Source: Cytophagaceae bacterium (GTDB lineage: Bacteria; Bacteroidota; Bacteroidia; Cytophagales; Flexibacteraceae). From it: 21,006 nucleotides of DNA. The position numbers and the translations under genes were made by a program. Shown piece after piece: positions 10,901 through 18,404 of this stretch. Where the stretch lies: contig CANHWS010000021.1 of assembly GCA_947464365.1 (NCBI GenBank), positions 1 through 21,006 of the forward strand, read 5' to 3'. The notes below the pieces were generated by a model, which saw nothing but the letters and a program-made list of their open reading frames with translations, was not told where the DNA came from and ran no database searches. The stretch's first letter is position 1. Every line of letters starts with the position of its first letter.

Positions 10901-11390
10901 GTTTGAAGAATACTATGCCTTCTGGCAACAGTATGGTGACGTTTGGCACCTTCCGACTACTGCCTTCTTCTTCGGGATGCAAGATGGGGAGGAAGCCTTG
11001 GTCAACATCGGGCAGGGCAAATCCATCATCATACGGAAACTGGCCACCGACTCCAACGCCGATGCCGAAGGTATCCGTGGTGTCAGCTTTGAGCTCAATG
11101 GGCAAAACAGGCAACTGCGCGTCCGTGACCTGAGAGCCCAAGTAAGCAAGGCTAGTAACCGCAAAACAAGTCTTCCTAGCCATATCGGAAGCCCGATGCA
11201 AGGCAAACTCGCACAGGTTTTGGTCCAGGATGGGCAAGCAGTGAGTCAGAACCAAGCCTTATTCGTGATCGAGGCCATGAAGATGGAAACCACCATTGTG
11301 GCACCTGTTGCTGGCAAGATCAAATCCGTGGCACTGCTGGCCGGCACTCTGGTAGAGCAGGACGACCTTGTGATCGAACTGCTGAGCTAA
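7929..11390 (+). CDS. pyc: Pyruvate carboxylase, single-chain, biotin-dependent
   Basis: This is a complete 1153-residue cytoplasmic enzyme of normal family length. It makes oxaloacetate from pyruvate, bicarbonate and ATP and so refills the citric acid cycle and feeds gluconeogenesis. The biotin carboxylase domain (about 8-460) starts at KLLVANRGEIAIR. It has the Gly-rich ATP loop KAAAGGGGRGM (166-176), Glu283, and EVNPRIQVEH (295-304), which matches the E. coli biotin carboxylase catalytic set with a constant +7 offset. The carboxyltransferase domain (about 540-810) has TLRDAHQSLLATR (546-558). Its metal ligands would be Asp549, carbamylated Lys719 (IKDM), His748 and His750. Arg548, Gln552, Arg621 and Thr883 match the pyruvate-binding residues known from the Rhizobium etli enzyme. 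The conserved carboxylase/tetramerisation region follows (about 830-1035). The C-terminal biotinyl domain carries EAMKME, with Lys1118 as the biotin site. The start fits the family N-terminus; AAGG lies two bases before the ATG, too close for a good ribosome-binding site. It ends in TAA and faces the next gene across a hairpin. Confidence 0.97.
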   Translation: MQAPELKKLNKLLVANRGEIAIRIFRAAAELRIKTVAIYTYEDRYCLHRYKADEAYQIGSNEDPLKPYLDIEAVITVAKANQVDAIHPGYGFLSENVLLARRCQEEGIIFIGPDPGAMEALGDKIAAKNVARSAGVPVIEDAQVNVLEPALALSAAEKIGYPIIIKAAAGGGGRGMRVVRNADQLLSALTEAGNEASKAFGDATVFLERFLENPKHIEVQIMGDLYGNLIHLFERDCSVQRRFQKVVEVAPAPNMHQDLKQQLYRYALAIARKVNYSCVGTVEFLVQADQIYFIEVNPRIQVEHTITEEITGIDIVRNQILISQGYPLHDRRIGLADQAAVTMNGFAIQCRITTEDPENGFKPDFGTIIAYRNAAGFGIRLDEGNAYAGARISPFFDSMLVKVSARGRSLKGACQRIHRALREFRIRGVKTNIGFLENVIVNSTFQNGECTVRFIDDNPDLFRIIRKRDTGTKLLRYVADVSINGHPDIPHPDPTRHQHFRTPKLPAVPPLSPHPDGTKQLLTTLGPAGFAGWIKDQKQILFTDTTLRDAHQSLLATRMRTVDMVGFAQSYSYHHPQLFSLEMWGGATFDVAMRFLHECPWDRLRQIREAAPNTLLQMLLRGSNAVGYSNYPDNLIERFVEQSASSGIDVFRIFDSLNWVEGIKVSLKAVTERTNSLAEASICYTGDLQDPKRIKYNLQYYIDLAKELEGLGAHILCIKDMAGLLKPYAAAELVSALKQEIQIPIHLHTHDTSSIQAATYLKAIEAGVDIVDVALAGLSGLTSQPNFNSLVAGLQGQPRLGDHNLHSLNRFSNYWEDVREWYYPFESDLKAGTAEVYTNEIPGGQYSNLRPQARSLGLENQFETIKQNYAVANALFGDIVKVTPSSKIVGDFALFLTTNQLSASEVMTKGASLSFPESVKGFFRGEIGQPTGGFPPELQAIVLKGETPMTDRPNTYLQPLDLDADMRLFGQTFPDKATPTDYLSYKMYPKVFEEYYAFWQQYGDVWHLPTTAFFFGMQDGEEALVNIGQGKSIIIRKLATDSNADAEGIRGVSFELNGQNRQLRVRDLRAQVSKASNRKTSLPSHIGSPMQGKLAQVLVQDGQAVSQNQALFVIEAMKMETTIVAPVAGKIKSVALLAGTLVEQDDLVIELLS

Positions 11391-11528
11391 TCCTGAGCCG
11401 AAGTAGCCTGTATCTCCTTTGGCCAAAGATGGCAAACCTCCATAAGGAAGGTCTGATGCGCTATACCAACCGGAAATTACTGAGCTAAGGAAGCCCTAAC
11501 CCCATATCTCAGATCCTATTCAACACCA

Positions 11529-11563
11529 AAAGTCCCGACCTGCAATGTGCAAGTCGGGACTTT
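11529..11563. terminator. Bidirectional hairpin terminator between pyc and the convergent adhesin gene
   Basis: AAAGTCCCGAC (11529-11539) pairs perfectly with GTCGGGACTTT (11553-11563), giving an 11-bp stem with a 13-base loop. The loop contains a further TGCA/TGCA pairing. It lies 138 bases after the pyc stop and 52 bases after the stop of the minus-strand gene. It has T-rich sequence on the plus side (TTTGATTTT) and CTTTTGG on the minus side. This is the expected form of a shared terminator for converging genes. A near-copy with the same stem length and loop length lies at 18332-18366. Confidence 0.85.
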
Positions 11564-11615
11564 GATTTTCGAAGCGAATCTTACTGGTTTAATTCGTTTG
11601 GTTTACACTGAGGCA

Positions 11616-14600
11616 TTATTTCACGACCAAGGCCTTGCGCACCGAGGTGCCCACGACATGGACCATATAGGTGCCTGTGCTGACGCCAGACAGGTCAAGC
11701 TCAGCTCCGTTGTTATCGTCGGTATTGATGTTGTAGGTCCTGACAGATTGACCAAGGGTATTAACCAAAACCACAGTGGCATTGGCGATTGGCGTATTGA
11801 GCTGGAGACGAACATGGCCAGTGGCAGGATTCGGCACTAGTTTAAGGTCACCAGCTTTAATACCGTCAGCAAGGCCGACTACCAACAATGGTGCAGAAGT
11901 TGTGGCACAAGTACCGAGCGTAACCGTAGCTACATACACACCAGCAACTCCAGCCACGATAAACGGGGTTGTAATGTTAGCCTGCACCTGTCCGTTGATA
12001 CTCCATTGATACCTCACCCCTTGCGTAGTGCCTATGGCAAAAACGGTATCATTGCGATGGACAATAGTGACAGGTGAAGTAGGCAATATTGTTACGACCC
12101 TAGGCGAAGACGCCGCACTCGTACAATTTCCAACAACAGTACGAAGGGTATAACTACCAGAAGCGGTAACCTTGATAGAGCTTGTATTGGCCCCTGTAGA
12201 CCAAATATAACCCGACACAAGTGGCGAATTAGCACTGAGAATAAGGGTGTCTCCTTGGCAACGCACAAGTGAACCGTTAGCAACGATGCTCGGCACGGCA
12301 ACTGGCGGATTGACAGTTACAACAGTAGGCGCAGAAACAGCACTAGTGCAGGTACCAATAATCGTCCGGAGGGTGTAACTCCCAGCCGTGCCAACTGTGA
12401 TGGAGCTGGTGGTAGCACCATTTGACCAGATATAACGTGAAACACCAGGGGCGTTGGCAGTGAGGCGAACCGTTCCGCCTTGACAAAGGGCAGTCGGCCC
12501 ATTAGCATCGATGGTTGGCACCGAAGGAGCCGGATTGACAGTGATGACAGTTGGAGTGGAAACGGCGCTGGTGCAGGTTCCAATAACTGTCTGGAGGGTA
12601 TAGCTGCCAGCCGTACTGACACTAATGGAGCTGGTAGTAGCACCAGTGGACCAGATAAAACCCGACACGCCTGGCGCATTGGCGCTAAGCACTAGGCTGC
12701 TACCTTGGCAAAATGTGGTTGATCCGTTAGCATTTATGATTGGCACTGAAGGAGTGCGATTGACGGTAACAACAGTCGGTGCGGAAACTGCACTAGTGCA
12801 GGTCCCAATGATCGTCTGGAGGGTATAGCTGCCAGCCGTGCTGACATTGATGGAGCTAGTAGTAGCACCAGTGGACCAGAGATAACCCGACACACCAGGC
12901 GCATTGGTACTAAGTTCCAGGGTGCTACCTTGGCAAATGGCGGTAGGTCCGTTGGCATCGATGGTCGGCAAGGCGGGTGTCGGATTAACGGTTACGACAA
13001 TGGGTGCGGAAACCGCGCTGGTGCAGCTTCCAAGGATCGTCCGGAGGGTGTAGCTGCCAGAGGTACTGACACTGATTGAGCTGGTAGTCTCACCAGACGA
13101 CCAGATATAGCCAGTCACACCTGGCGCGTTAGCACTGAGGCCTAGCGTACCACCTTGGCAAATGGAAGTTGGCCCATTGGCATTGATGGTTGGCACAGAA
13201 GGAGTCGGATTGACGGATACAACAATCGGTGCGGAAACTGCACTGGTGCAGGTACCAAGGATCGTCCGGAGGGTATAGCTGCCAGACGTAGTCACGCTAA
13301 TGGAGCTTGTAGTAGCACCAGTGGACCAGAGATAACCCAAAATGCCTGGTGTATTGGAGCTAAGTATAAGGGAGTCGCCTTGGCAAAATGTACTTGGTCC
13401 ATTAGCATTGATGGTCGGCACGGAAGGCGTTGGACCCACACTAAAGGCAGATTGGTTAGACCTAATTGCACCACTAACAATGCGTACAAAGTAGGCGCCT
13501 AGCTGAACAGCTGGTGGCAAGGTAGCTGTAACCGCACCATTATTGATACGGGTAATGGCCTGACCAATGATAAGGAGGGTATCGAAGGTAGCCGATTGAC
13601 TAATCTCGACCTGCATGGTATCAGGATAGAGGAATGGCCCGATAAGCGAAAATGGAACCGAAAACGACCCGCCAGTACAAAGCGCTGAACTGCTTAACGT
13701 TCCCATGGCAATAGAAGGCGGAGCATTCTCCACGCAATTAACATCGATAATGAAGCCACCCAATGCAAACGAACTCGCTTTGGCAACAATGGTCAAGGCT
13801 GTGTCTGTAGAAAGGTGGATCTTGTTAATGGTTGAAAAACTACCAAACAACTTCGTCAGAATAGGACTGGTTGTGGAAGGCCCGTCATGGATCAGGAGTG
13901 TATCGTTACTCCCTATGGCGAAGGACCGGATATTGAGCTGAACTATACGTCCGGCGCCAGCCTGGATGGTAGAAGTCACAATGCCGTTGGTAGTGTTCTG
14001 GGCTGGATAGGTACTATGCACCAGTTGTTTACCACAAGCATTGACGTTGCCATTGACCATGGCTTGGGCAGTAGCAGAGGTAGTTGGGCAGTTGAGCCAA
14101 GCACCAAAAGTAGTACCAGCTCTGGACCTGACCTCGATAACCGCAGCACCGCTAGTGGCATTGTTTGGGCTGTAGAATAAATTCCGCGGATTGGAGACCG
14201 AAGGAGAAGCAAATGCAAAACTAGCCCCTTGGTTATAGATACGGCTCAACAATGGCACCACACCTTGGTCAAACAAAACCAACATTGTCTCGCCCTGATT
14301 TGGAACAGTGGTCTCATAAAAGGACACCGTATCAGCACCAGTGCCTCCACCAGTAAGCCTTTGACCGCAAGCCACAACACCATAGTTCCGGAATGCACTC
14401 TCAGCAAAACAACCTTGGGCGTTTATGGCCCTTATGATATGGTTGCCTGGCGCTGCCGTAAAGATGCCAGTCGCGTCAACAGTTGTTTCACCATCCAGCA
14501 GGTAGGTTAGGTTAAGGCCAACAGGAGTGGACCGCACACGGAACTGGTTATTGCCTAGTGGTGCCATCGTAAATAGGACACGGGTGCTATTACAGTTGTT

Positions 14601-17600
14601 AACCGTAAAGCTGGTGTTGGACTGGACCCTACCAAGTGGCGTTGTCACGCTGACTCGGCCTGTGGTTGTGCCAGTCGCAACGATGGCGGAGATCAAGGTG
14701 TCAGAAATGACAGTATAGGACCTAGCCCGGGTCGTGTTAAAACTAACATCACTGGCATTGGTGAAAAAGCGACCTAGTATCCGGACAATGGTACCAGCGG
14801 TGCCAAAGGTGGGGCTAAAGCTGGTGATGATCGGGGTACTAGGGACAGGCAAGAATGAGTACTTGAGCTCACCATTGTCTGCCAATAAATCACAGTCATT
14901 CTCAGTGACAAGCACAAAATAATCTCCAGAAATGGTTGGTACGAAGTTGAGGCTGGCCTTGTTACCAGTACAAAAAGGTCCGTCATTATCGTTAGTTGCG
15001 ACAACAACACCAGCGGCATCATAGATCCTGATCTTGGTGTCACTGGTGCCGACGCCACAGGTACTAAATGCATAAGTGGCATTAGCTGTGGCCGTAAAAT
15101 GAAATGAGTGACGGCTACCACTTGCAAGAGGTACTGATCGCTGCGTAAGGATGGGGTTAATCAACACATTATTTGCCACACCGCAGAACGTCGGGATTGC
15201 AGTTACCGTAAACGGACTGAAACTACAAGCCGTTTTAGTGCCAGCGACAATACAAATTGAACCACTTACTGCGCCAGCTGGGACCCTAACATTGAGCGTA
15301 CTATCTGATGTGACACTGAAGTTTGGTGCATTCAGGCTACCTCCGCTAAATTGTACGGCGGTAAGCCCAGTAAATCCGCGACCTCGAAGCGAGACATTAA
15401 CACCAACCGGCCCCGTAGGTGGGGCAAAAGAGACGATCCCAAAACTAGCACCTACCCTGTAGCGTAAATTGACTGAATTAGGAAGTCCTGTACAGTTGGC
15501 TCCGGTCAGGAGCAAGCTATAGGTGCCACTAATTGTAGGTGTGAACTCTAGGCTGGCAGCGTTACCGACGCAAATAGGTCCATTATTATCATTGCCATCT
15601 TTAAGAGCCCTTAGCGTATCATAAATACTAATTTGGGTGTCAAATCCAGATCCGCAGGTGCTAAAGGTATAGGTTGTGCCAGCAGTGGCGACAAAATCCC
15701 AATAGGGCGAAGATCCTTGTACGCCATTAACAGTCTGGAAGGAAAAAGTTGGCGTAATAACTCCTCGGGACAAAGGAGCAACAGAACAGAAACTAGCACT
15801 AGGGGCCGTAACAATAAAGTCTTGTGGAGCCGTGGTAATTGTGCCTCCATTATAATTGAGACGAATGGCACCTGTAGTGGCCCCAACTGGAACGACAATG
15901 TAAATCAAGTTGTCTGTTTGACTCATGATTGCACATGCCTGACCATTGAGCTCAGCCGAGGTGATTTGGGTTAAGTTGGTACCAATTAAAGTAACTGACG
16001 TACCTACTGGGCCTGAGGTCGGCGCAAAGCTCGAAAGTGTTGGTACTGTCGAGGCTGAGCTGTACTTGTACTGCAGCGTACCGGGACTAGATAGCAGGAA
16101 ACATGGGCTATCAGTAATATAAACCCAATAGTTCCCGCTTACAGGAGGGGTGAAGTCAATAGAAGCAGCAGTGCCAATACAATACGGCCCGTCATCGTCA
16201 TTGCTAACAAGCAGGTTGGCATTTGGGTCATAAATCCTGATAATGGTATTGGACCCAGAACCGCAGGTTGAAAAGCTGTATGTACGATCAGCTTGTGCAT
16301 TCAACGCAAAGTTATACCCTGAGCCTCTTAGCAGGCCAAATGCACTCCAGGTAGGCAAAGGTGTGATGTTACTAACGCCAGGGAAGTTACTACAAAAACC
16401 AGCAGCAACACTGGACACAAAAAACAGCCGAAGTGAAGTGGCTATACCAGCAGATGTAATGACCACAATAGTACCTGTTGTGGCACCCACGGGGACATTT
16501 ACAATGATCTGGGTATTGGTGCTGCTAGTTACTATGGCAGGTGTCCCATTAAACAATACAGAATTCAGACCCAAAAAATTGCTACCGTTAATAGTTACTG
16601 TGGTACCGACTGGGCCATTACCAGGCGCAAAGTTCGTGATCGTGGGCCGTCCGGCTGAATTAAAGACCTGAAAGGGCACTGTGCTAATGGCGGTACCCCC
16701 TGCGTTTGTAATCTGGATAGCGCCTGTTGTAGCAAGTGGTGGCACGATAAACGTAAGGCTATCCTGGCGATGTGCAGTATAGGTAGTTACTATTGTGGTG
16801 TTAAGCCTGACTTGGGATATACCTAAAAAATTGGTCCCCCGAACCGTAACCAAAGTGCCGATTGGGCCAATAGTAGGCGTAAAACTTGTAATCGTAGGCC
16901 GACCTGGCACCAAAACCTGAAATGAAACTGCACTAGTTGCCGTACCGTTTGGGGTCGTAATCCTGATAAGCCCTGTAGAAGCTGCTGGTGGAATCGTCAA
17001 GGTCATACTATCCTGAGTATGGACCGTAAAGTTGCCAATAACTGAGGCGTTGATCCTGACCTGAGTAGTACCAATAAAGTTGCTGCCTCGGACAGTGACG
17101 ACAGTACCTACAAAGCCACTGGTCGGCGTAAAACCTGTAATCGTGGGGGCCAACGGGTTTGTTACCTGAAAGATCACACTGCTGGTAACTGTGCCACCAG
17201 ATGTTGTAACACGTACAAGGCCACTAGTAGCAGTTGGCGGTACAACAAATGTGATACTATCTGGCCGATGGACTGTATAGTTAGGAACAACCGCATTGTT
17301 TAGCGTGACTTGACTGACAGCAAAAAAGTTACTTCCCTTAATGCCAACAACAGTACCAGGAGGTCCGCTTGTAGGACTAATGAAGATTATGGTTGGCGGA
17401 GCTGTAGGAACTGTAAAAACACCACTACTAGCATAACGAACCCCTTGATAAAATAGCTCTATTGGCCCAGTGGTGGCACCAACTGGGACAATGCCAACTA
17501 TGCTAGTCGCACTAAGGAAATTGTAGGTTGCTTTGGTACCATTGAACCTTAAGGAGTCGATCAGGTTAAGGTTCTGGCCAGTGATGGTTACATTGCTACC

Positions 17601-18008
17601 GGGGCTACCATTAGCCGGTGTGAAACTCGTGATCGCAGGGAACGATTGGGCCACATTGAACGGAGTGGCACTAAAGACCGTATTGCCTCCAACCGTGACC
17701 GAGATCAAACCCGTTGTTGCACCAGAAGGCACTTGGGTTAGTATGGTGGTATTATCCTGCACAAATAGGGCACCTGTTATCCCATTAAAAGCAACAGTGC
17801 TAGCCCCCGTGAACCCGGTACCAGTGATGGTAACAGTTGTTCCAGTGGTGCCTGAGGTCGGTGTGAAACTTGTGATACTCTGGGCCTGTACTAGGCTACT
17901 TGTCCAGAAAAGCACCAGTGACAAAACCATAATACCAATGTGCCCTAAAAAGGCAGAAAATGGCCGTTGAAGTCTTAAAGAAATTTGCGGGTTTAGAATT
18001 GGCATCAT
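11616..18008 (-). CDS. Multidomain TIG/PPC/CUB/Ig-like repeat surface protein with T9SS sorting domain
   Basis: The 2130-residue product has a signal peptide (1-42, hydrophobic core GIMVLSLVLFW, likely cleavage VQA-Q). Domains in order: six TIG/IPT domains (45-536), PPC-like 1 (537-657), TIG 7 (658-738), PPC-like 2 (739-854), TIG 8 (855-940), PPC-like 3 (941-1060), TIG 9 (1061-1139), and a mixed region (1140-1527) with a CUB-like stretch (about 1325-1427, beginning ACGKQL and ending NCVE). Six Ig-like repeats of exactly 75 residues follow (1528-1977), then a degenerate Ig/PKD-like unit (1978-2050) and a type A sorting domain (2051-2130, LVPNPATG to the end, VRKALVVK). Each PPC-like domain has four cysteines and an Asp-rich loop (NDDDGP or NDNDGP) that could bind calcium. 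The protein is predicted to be exported by T9SS and displayed or released. Binding or adhesion is inferred; no catalytic motif was seen. Two ATGs are adjacent (18006-18008 and 18003-18005), and I take the outer one. The neighbour at 18405 is a tandem paralogue. Confidence 0.93.
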   Translation of the reverse strand: MMPILNPQISLRLQRPFSAFLGHIGIMVLSLVLFWTSSLVQAQSITSFTPTSGTTGTTVTITGTGFTGASTVAFNGITGALFVQDNTTILTQVPSGATTGLISVTVGGNTVFSATPFNVAQSFPAITSFTPANGSPGSNVTITGQNLNLIDSLRFNGTKATYNFLSATSIVGIVPVGATTGPIELFYQGVRYASSGVFTVPTAPPTIIFISPTSGPPGTVVGIKGSNFFAVSQVTLNNAVVPNYTVHRPDSITFVVPPTATSGLVRVTTSGGTVTSSVIFQVTNPLAPTITGFTPTSGFVGTVVTVRGSNFIGTTQVRINASVIGNFTVHTQDSMTLTIPPAASTGLIRITTPNGTATSAVSFQVLVPGRPTITSFTPTIGPIGTLVTVRGTNFLGISQVRLNTTIVTTYTAHRQDSLTFIVPPLATTGAIQITNAGGTAISTVPFQVFNSAGRPTITNFAPGNGPVGTTVTINGSNFLGLNSVLFNGTPAIVTSSTNTQIIVNVPVGATTGTIVVITSAGIATSLRLFFVSSVAAGFCSNFPGVSNITPLPTWSAFGLLRGSGYNFALNAQADRTYSFSTCGSGSNTIIRIYDPNANLLVSNDDDGPYCIGTAASIDFTPPVSGNYWVYITDSPCFLLSSPGTLQYKYSSASTVPTLSSFAPTSGPVGTSVTLIGTNLTQITSAELNGQACAIMSQTDNLIYIVVPVGATTGAIRLNYNGGTITTAPQDFIVTAPSASFCSVAPLSRGVITPTFSFQTVNGVQGSSPYWDFVATAGTTYTFSTCGSGFDTQISIYDTLRALKDGNDNNGPICVGNAASLEFTPTISGTYSLLLTGANCTGLPNSVNLRYRVGASFGIVSFAPPTGPVGVNVSLRGRGFTGLTAVQFSGGSLNAPNFSVTSDSTLNVRVPAGAVSGSICIVAGTKTACSFSPFTVTAIPTFCGVANNVLINPILTQRSVPLASGSRHSFHFTATANATYAFSTCGVGTSDTKIRIYDAAGVVVATNDNDGPFCTGNKASLNFVPTISGDYFVLVTENDCDLLADNGELKYSFLPVPSTPIITSFSPTFGTAGTIVRILGRFFTNASDVSFNTTRARSYTVISDTLISAIVATGTTTGRVSVTTPLGRVQSNTSFTVNNCNSTRVLFTMAPLGNNQFRVRSTPVGLNLTYLLDGETTVDATGIFTAAPGNHIIRAINAQGCFAESAFRNYGVVACGQRLTGGGTGADTVSFYETTVPNQGETMLVLFDQGVVPLLSRIYNQGASFAFASPSVSNPRNLFYSPNNATSGAAVIEVRSRAGTTFGAWLNCPTTSATAQAMVNGNVNACGKQLVHSTYPAQNTTNGIVTSTIQAGAGRIVQLNIRSFAIGSNDTLLIHDGPSTTSPILTKLFGSFSTINKIHLSTDTALTIVAKASSFALGGFIIDVNCVENAPPSIAMGTLSSSALCTGGSFSVPFSLIGPFLYPDTMQVEISQSATFDTLLIIGQAITRINNGAVTATLPPAVQLGAYFVRIVSGAIRSNQSAFSVGPTPSVPTINANGPSTFCQGDSLILSSNTPGILGYLWSTGATTSSISVTTSGSYTLRTILGTCTSAVSAPIVVSVNPTPSVPTINANGPTSICQGGTLGLSANAPGVTGYIWSSGETTSSISVSTSGSYTLRTILGSCTSAVSAPIVVTVNPTPALPTIDANGPTAICQGSTLELSTNAPGVSGYLWSTGATTSSINVSTAGSYTLQTIIGTCTSAVSAPTVVTVNRTPSVPIINANGSTTFCQGSSLVLSANAPGVSGFIWSTGATTSSISVSTAGSYTLQTVIGTCTSAVSTPTVITVNPAPSVPTIDANGPTALCQGGTVRLTANAPGVSRYIWSNGATTSSITVGTAGSYTLRTIIGTCTSAVSAPTVVTVNPPVAVPSIVANGSLVRCQGDTLILSANSPLVSGYIWSTGANTSSIKVTASGSYTLRTVVGNCTSAASSPRVVTILPTSPVTIVHRNDTVFAIGTTQGVRYQWSINGQVQANITTPFIVAGVAGVYVATVTLGTCATTSAPLLVVGLADGIKAGDLKLVPNPATGHVRLQLNTPIANATVVLVNTLGQSVRTYNINTDDNNGAELDLSGVSTGTYMVHVVGTSVRKALVVK
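12078..13427 (-). repeat. Six tandem 225-bp repeats encoding 75-residue Ig-like units
   Basis: The array is exactly 1350 bases, six units of 225 with no length variation and in frame. Each unit starts near PSVPTINANGP and contains CQG (Cys15), GYIWSTGATTSSISV and SYTLRTIxGTC (Cys60), ending VVTVNPT. The last unit begins VAVPS and is the most diverged. The two cysteines, always 45 residues apart, could form the intradomain disulfide of an Ig-like sandwich. The close similarity of units makes recombination or slippage between them plausible. The paralogue to the right has a single copy at 18867-19091. Confidence 0.92.
14592..17876 (-). repeat. Coding array of nine TIG/IPT domains interleaved with three PPC-like domains
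   Basis: This segment encodes residues 45-1139 of the 2130-residue protein. Each TIG unit is about 80-86 residues and opens with a pattern such as ITSFTPTSGPVGTxVTIxG, ending near GxIxVTxxGGT. Units 3 to 5 (residues 207-456) are closest to one another, sharing HRxDSxTFxVPPxATxG, which points to recent internal duplication. After unit 6 the order alternates PPC-TIG-PPC-TIG-PPC-TIG. Bacterial TIG domains are extended Ig-fold spacers or ligand-binding modules of surface proteins. Here they would form a stalk projecting the rest of the molecule. Confidence 0.85.
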
Positions 18009-18013
18009 GGATA

Positions 18014-18021
18014 CAAAGTTA
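18014..18021 (-). promoter_or_regulatory. Candidate Bacteroidota -7 box (TAACTTTG) of the TIG repeat gene
   Basis: Read on the minus strand, TAACTTTG exactly matches the Bacteroidota primary sigma -7 consensus TAnnTTTG. It ends five bases before the ATG at 18008. With usual spacing transcription would begin at or within a few bases of the start codon, giving a leaderless or near-leaderless mRNA. No clear TTTG-type -33 box was seen at the expected distance upstream, which lowers confidence. A translation start farther downstream is possible but would damage the signal peptide. Confidence 0.4.
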
Positions 18022-18331
18022 GATAAAATGTCATCCGACTGATTTAGTTAATAACATGCGGATGGTAGCCCTACTGCAAAAGATAAAGGTCGCTAAAGTC
18101 AACATACTGTATGACTCGTTAACATATAGCTTGTCATGCTAGGCAACAACTGTGCCCAACTATTACATTTTATTGGTCATGAAACCAATATCCACTTTAG
18201 GGCTTAGTAAATAATCCTGATCGGGTTGCACCACCTATGGCAGCACCTATATAGCTACTAGACGACCCAAGAAGGTTAGTGTGATAAAATGCCCATTAAT
18301 TTGGGTAATGATTTAACTACCACCAATAACA

Positions 18332-18366
18332 AAAGTCCTGACCTGTAATAACCAAGTCAGGACTTT
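18332..18366 (-). terminator. Hairpin terminator of the right-hand surface-protein gene
   Basis: AAAGTCCTGAC (18332-18342) pairs perfectly with GTCAGGACTTT (18356-18366) around a 13-base loop. On the minus strand it begins 38 bases after the TAG stop and is followed by CTTTTGTTATT. It is the paralogous copy of the hairpin at 11529-11563. It has the same stem and loop length and differs in the stem at one base pair, where both partners have changed together. Confidence 0.85.
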
Positions 18367-18404
18367 GTGTAATGAAGCGAATCTATTTGTTAAGACGGGA
18401 TGCC

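Larger units (their letters stand above)
18009..18404. other. Intergenic region between the tandem surface-protein paralogues
   Basis: This 396-base spacer contains the 3' untranslated part and terminator of the right-hand gene (18332-18404) and the promoter region of the gene starting at 18008. The middle part (about 18022-18330) is AT-rich, with no open frame of note and no recognisable RNA gene. The terminator close to the upstream stop suggests that the two paralogues are transcribed separately and not as one operon. Confidence 0.65.

Noticed and set aside
12078..13427. Regularly spaced repeats that could suggest a CRISPR or satellite array
   Set aside because: The period is 225 bases, the units are in frame and diverged, and they translate to consistent Ig-like units. 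There are no short identical repeats with unique spacers.
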